15,191 bases of DNA, taken from an uncultured Faecalibacterium sp. (GTDB taxonomy: Bacteria; Bacillota; Clostridia; Oscillospirales; Ruminococcaceae). Where the stretch lies: contig CABQHF010000022.1 in NCBI GenBank assembly GCA_902463905.1, positions 1-15,191 of the forward strand. Reading direction: 5' to 3'. Every line of letters begins with the position of its first letter. The first letter of the stretch is position 1. The translations under genes were made by a program, and so were the position numbers. Below the pieces are notes generated by a model. That model saw nothing but the letters and a program-made list of their open reading frames with translations, had not been told where the DNA came from and did not search any database. Shown one piece after another: positions 13,664 through 15,191 of this stretch.

Positions 13664-14422
13664 ATGGCAAACGCAGATTTTAACCCCAAGCAGACCGGCA
13701 CCCCCGGCGGCTTTGACGCGGGCAGCTACCGCGAAAAGGCCAGCCCGGAGCAGGCCGTGCAGCTGACCCCGCTGCAGCAGAAGCTGGCCGGGCTGGAAGC
13801 AAAACTGCCCGCCGCCCTCACCCGGCAGGCCGTGGCCCTGGCGTTGAGCATCGTGGTGATGCTGGCGGCCTTTGCAGGCTTTGGCAGTGCCAAGGTGCGC
13901 AGCAAATACAACACGGCCCGGCAGTGGTTCACGGTGGGCGTGTCTGCCGACAACGGCTACAACCTCAGCGAGGAACTGATCGCCCGGGCCAATACGGCGG
14001 CAAACGTCATCACCACCGCCGGCAATACGCTGGGGGCCGACAATGCGGAAGTACAGACCGCGCAGGCGGCGTTGGATGACTTTTCGGCCTGTCTGGACGC
14101 TGTGCAGTCTGGCGGAAAGAGTCAGGCGTTGACCTCCCTGAGCTACTACAACGGCAGTTCCATGCACGCGCTGTATCAGGCCAACGAGACGCTGGGCAAG
14201 GCCATCGACCAGCTCTATGCCAAATTGCAGGAGCAGGCCGCCGACCCCATGAAGATGGGCGCTGTGCAGGGCCAGTATGGCCAGTTCAACAGCGCAGGCA
14301 CCATCATCGGCACATTGAAATACAACGAAGCAGTCTACAACTATCAGAACGAAGTCGGCGGGTTCCCGGCCAATGTGCTGGGCGGCCTTGCCGGCGTGAA
14401 GGAGGTTGAACCCTTCGCATGA
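13664..14422 (+). CDS. Divergent LemA-like membrane protein
   Basis: A 252-residue protein with one membrane helix (about 57-74) after a cytoplasmic N-terminal tail of about 55 residues. The outer part is helical. Its end, 'GTLKYNEAVYNYQNEVGGFPANVLGGLAGV', matches the LemA pattern of YNxxVxxYNxxxxxFPxxxxA, but the typical LemA opening (Asn-rich 'RxDLIPNLV') is not seen, and the N-terminal tail is longer than usual. It is best called LemA-like; a specific family for this operon is possible. The ATG lies 1 base past the telA stop with GGAG just upstream, and its own stop overlaps the next ATG. LemA and TPM proteins are commonly neighbours, which supports the call. Confidence 0.65.
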   Translation: MANADFNPKQTGTPGGFDAGSYREKASPEQAVQLTPLQQKLAGLEAKLPAALTRQAVALALSIVVMLAAFAGFGSAKVRSKYNTARQWFTVGVSADNGYNLSEELIARANTAANVITTAGNTLGADNAEVQTAQAALDDFSACLDAVQSGGKSQALTSLSYYNGSSMHALYQANETLGKAIDQLYAKLQEQAADPMKMGAVQGQYGQFNSAGTIIGTLKYNEAVYNYQNEVGGFPANVLGGLAGVKEVEPFA

Positions 14423-15191
14423 AAAACATTGCAAGAAAACTCAGCGCGCTGCTGCTGGTGTTCGTGGTCAGCGTGGCGGTCCTGTGCCCGGCCTTTGCGG
14501 CCTCGGCCAGCCTGCCCTCGCTGCCCAGCGGCCAGTGTGTGGTGGACGATGCCAATGTCCTGAGCAGCAGCACCGTGCAGACCATCACCGACCTGAACGC
14601 CCAGCTGGAAAGCAGCTGCAGCGGGGCGCAGATCGGCGTGCTGACGGTGGATTACACCGGAAACCTGACCACCGAGGACTACGCCCTGCAGGCCTTCAAC
14701 ACCTGGGGCATCGGCTCGGCGTCGGAGAACAACGGCGTGCTGATCCTGCTGGTGATGGAGTCGCAGGAGTATGAGGACGGCGACTACTACCTGACCTACG
14801 GCGACGGTTTCCGCAACACCACGCTGGAAAGTCAGGCCAGTGCCCTTGCCCAGACCATGGAGGACGACTTCGTCCGGCAGGACTATGACGACGCCGTGAC
14901 CACCTGCGCCCGGAACGTGGCCCAGACCATCGCGGACATCTACGGCGTGAGCCTTTCGGGCGGGAACACGAACAACGGCTCCTACAACGAGCCTGCTTAT
15001 GATGACAACAGCAGCGGCGGGCTTGGTGATATCCTGCTTGGCTTTATCACCATTCTGTTCACGGTCGTTCTGCTGCTCATCATCGTGTCGGTGATCGTGT
15101 ACACCTTCTCCGGCCCGCTGGGCGGCCTGTTCTGGTGCTTCGGCGGCCCCTGGCACAGAGGCCCCCGTCCGCCGCGCGGACGCCGCAACCC
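14419..15191 (+). CDS. TPM-domain membrane protein (YgcG-like), 3' end outside window
   Basis: 257 codons are present and the frame remains open at the right edge. A signal peptide (1 to about 28, ending CPAFAASA) is followed by a TPM domain (about 38-185) with CVVDDANVLSSSTVQTITDL, 'GAQIGVLTVDYTGNLTTEDYALQAFNTWGIGS', the hallmark NNGVLILL segment and 'YLTYGDGF'. After a Ser/Asn/Gly linker, a strong membrane helix (about 207-230) leads to an Arg/Pro/Gly-rich cytoplasmic tail (GPRPPRGRR). TPM domains are exported beside the membrane; some have phosphatase activity, which cannot be claimed here. The start overlaps the previous stop in ATGA, so it is coupled to the LemA-like gene. It is the last visible member of the operon. 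Confidence 0.85.
   Translation, partial: MKNIARKLSALLLVFVVSVAVLCPAFAASASLPSLPSGQCVVDDANVLSSSTVQTITDLNAQLESSCSGAQIGVLTVDYTGNLTTEDYALQAFNTWGIGSASENNGVLILLVMESQEYEDGDYYLTYGDGFRNTTLESQASALAQTMEDDFVRQDYDDAVTTCARNVAQTIADIYGVSLSGGNTNNGSYNEPAYDDNSSGGLGDILLGFITILFTVVLLLIIVSVIVYTFSGPLGGLFWCFGGPWHRGPRPPRGRRN

Noticed and set aside
11608..13701. A 697-codon minus-strand open frame over the glycosylase, XpaC and TelA genes
   Set aside because: Same reasoning: opposite to TelA and XpaC, which have clear family motifs, and with a Leu/His/Gly-rich product typical of antisense shadows.

Overview
The window looks like chromosomal DNA of a GC-rich gut Clostridia member, most likely the Oscillospiraceae/Ruminococcaceae (Faecalibacterium-like). 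This is inferred from strong AAGGAG-type ribosome binding sites, sigma-A promoters, GC-rich codons inside AT-rich promoter islands, and gene content (a stand-alone bioY, sigma factor/DUF4349 pair, XpaC-TelA, and a secreted flavin reductase). No marker gene fixes the species. I see no CRISPR array, insertion sequence, phage gene or integrase.

Left part (1-3530): the 5' part of a tRNA-Leu(CAG) reads leftward off the edge from a good promoter. A three-gene run follows on the plus strand: a DUF3592 membrane protein, a trigger-factor-like protein without the prolyl isomerase domain, and a GNAT acetyltransferase. Convergent to it is bioY, the biotin S-component of an ECF transporter. An unrecognised 191-residue protein diverges from bioY and ends at a clean terminator.

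Middle (3530-5620): an ECF-type sigma factor with a structured leader overlaps a gene for a membrane protein with an anti-sigma-like N-terminus and an extracellular DUF4349 domain. This looks like a signal-transduction pair. A complete initiator tRNA (fMet) with its own promoter and terminator follows, then a very long inverted repeat that probably serves as a two-way terminator.

Reductase locus (5618-9110): a LysR-type regulator is divergent from a 779-residue lipoprotein with a twin-arginine-like signal, an FMN-binding domain and a fumarate-reductase-like FAD domain. The shared intergenic region carries a perfect T-N11-A inverted repeat about 64 bases upstream of the predicted reductase start. 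All 20 arginine codons of the reductase are CGC or CGT, which suggests high expression. The best reading is a regulated extracytoplasmic reductase of unknown substrate.

Right part (9120-15191): a HemW/HemN-like protein has lost two of three radical-SAM cluster cysteines. A Cof-type HAD phosphatase is translationally coupled to a DNA-deoxyinosine glycosylase. The window ends in a four-gene operon, XpaC-like, TelA, a divergent LemA-like membrane protein and a TPM-domain protein cut by the edge, which resembles a membrane or surface stress module.
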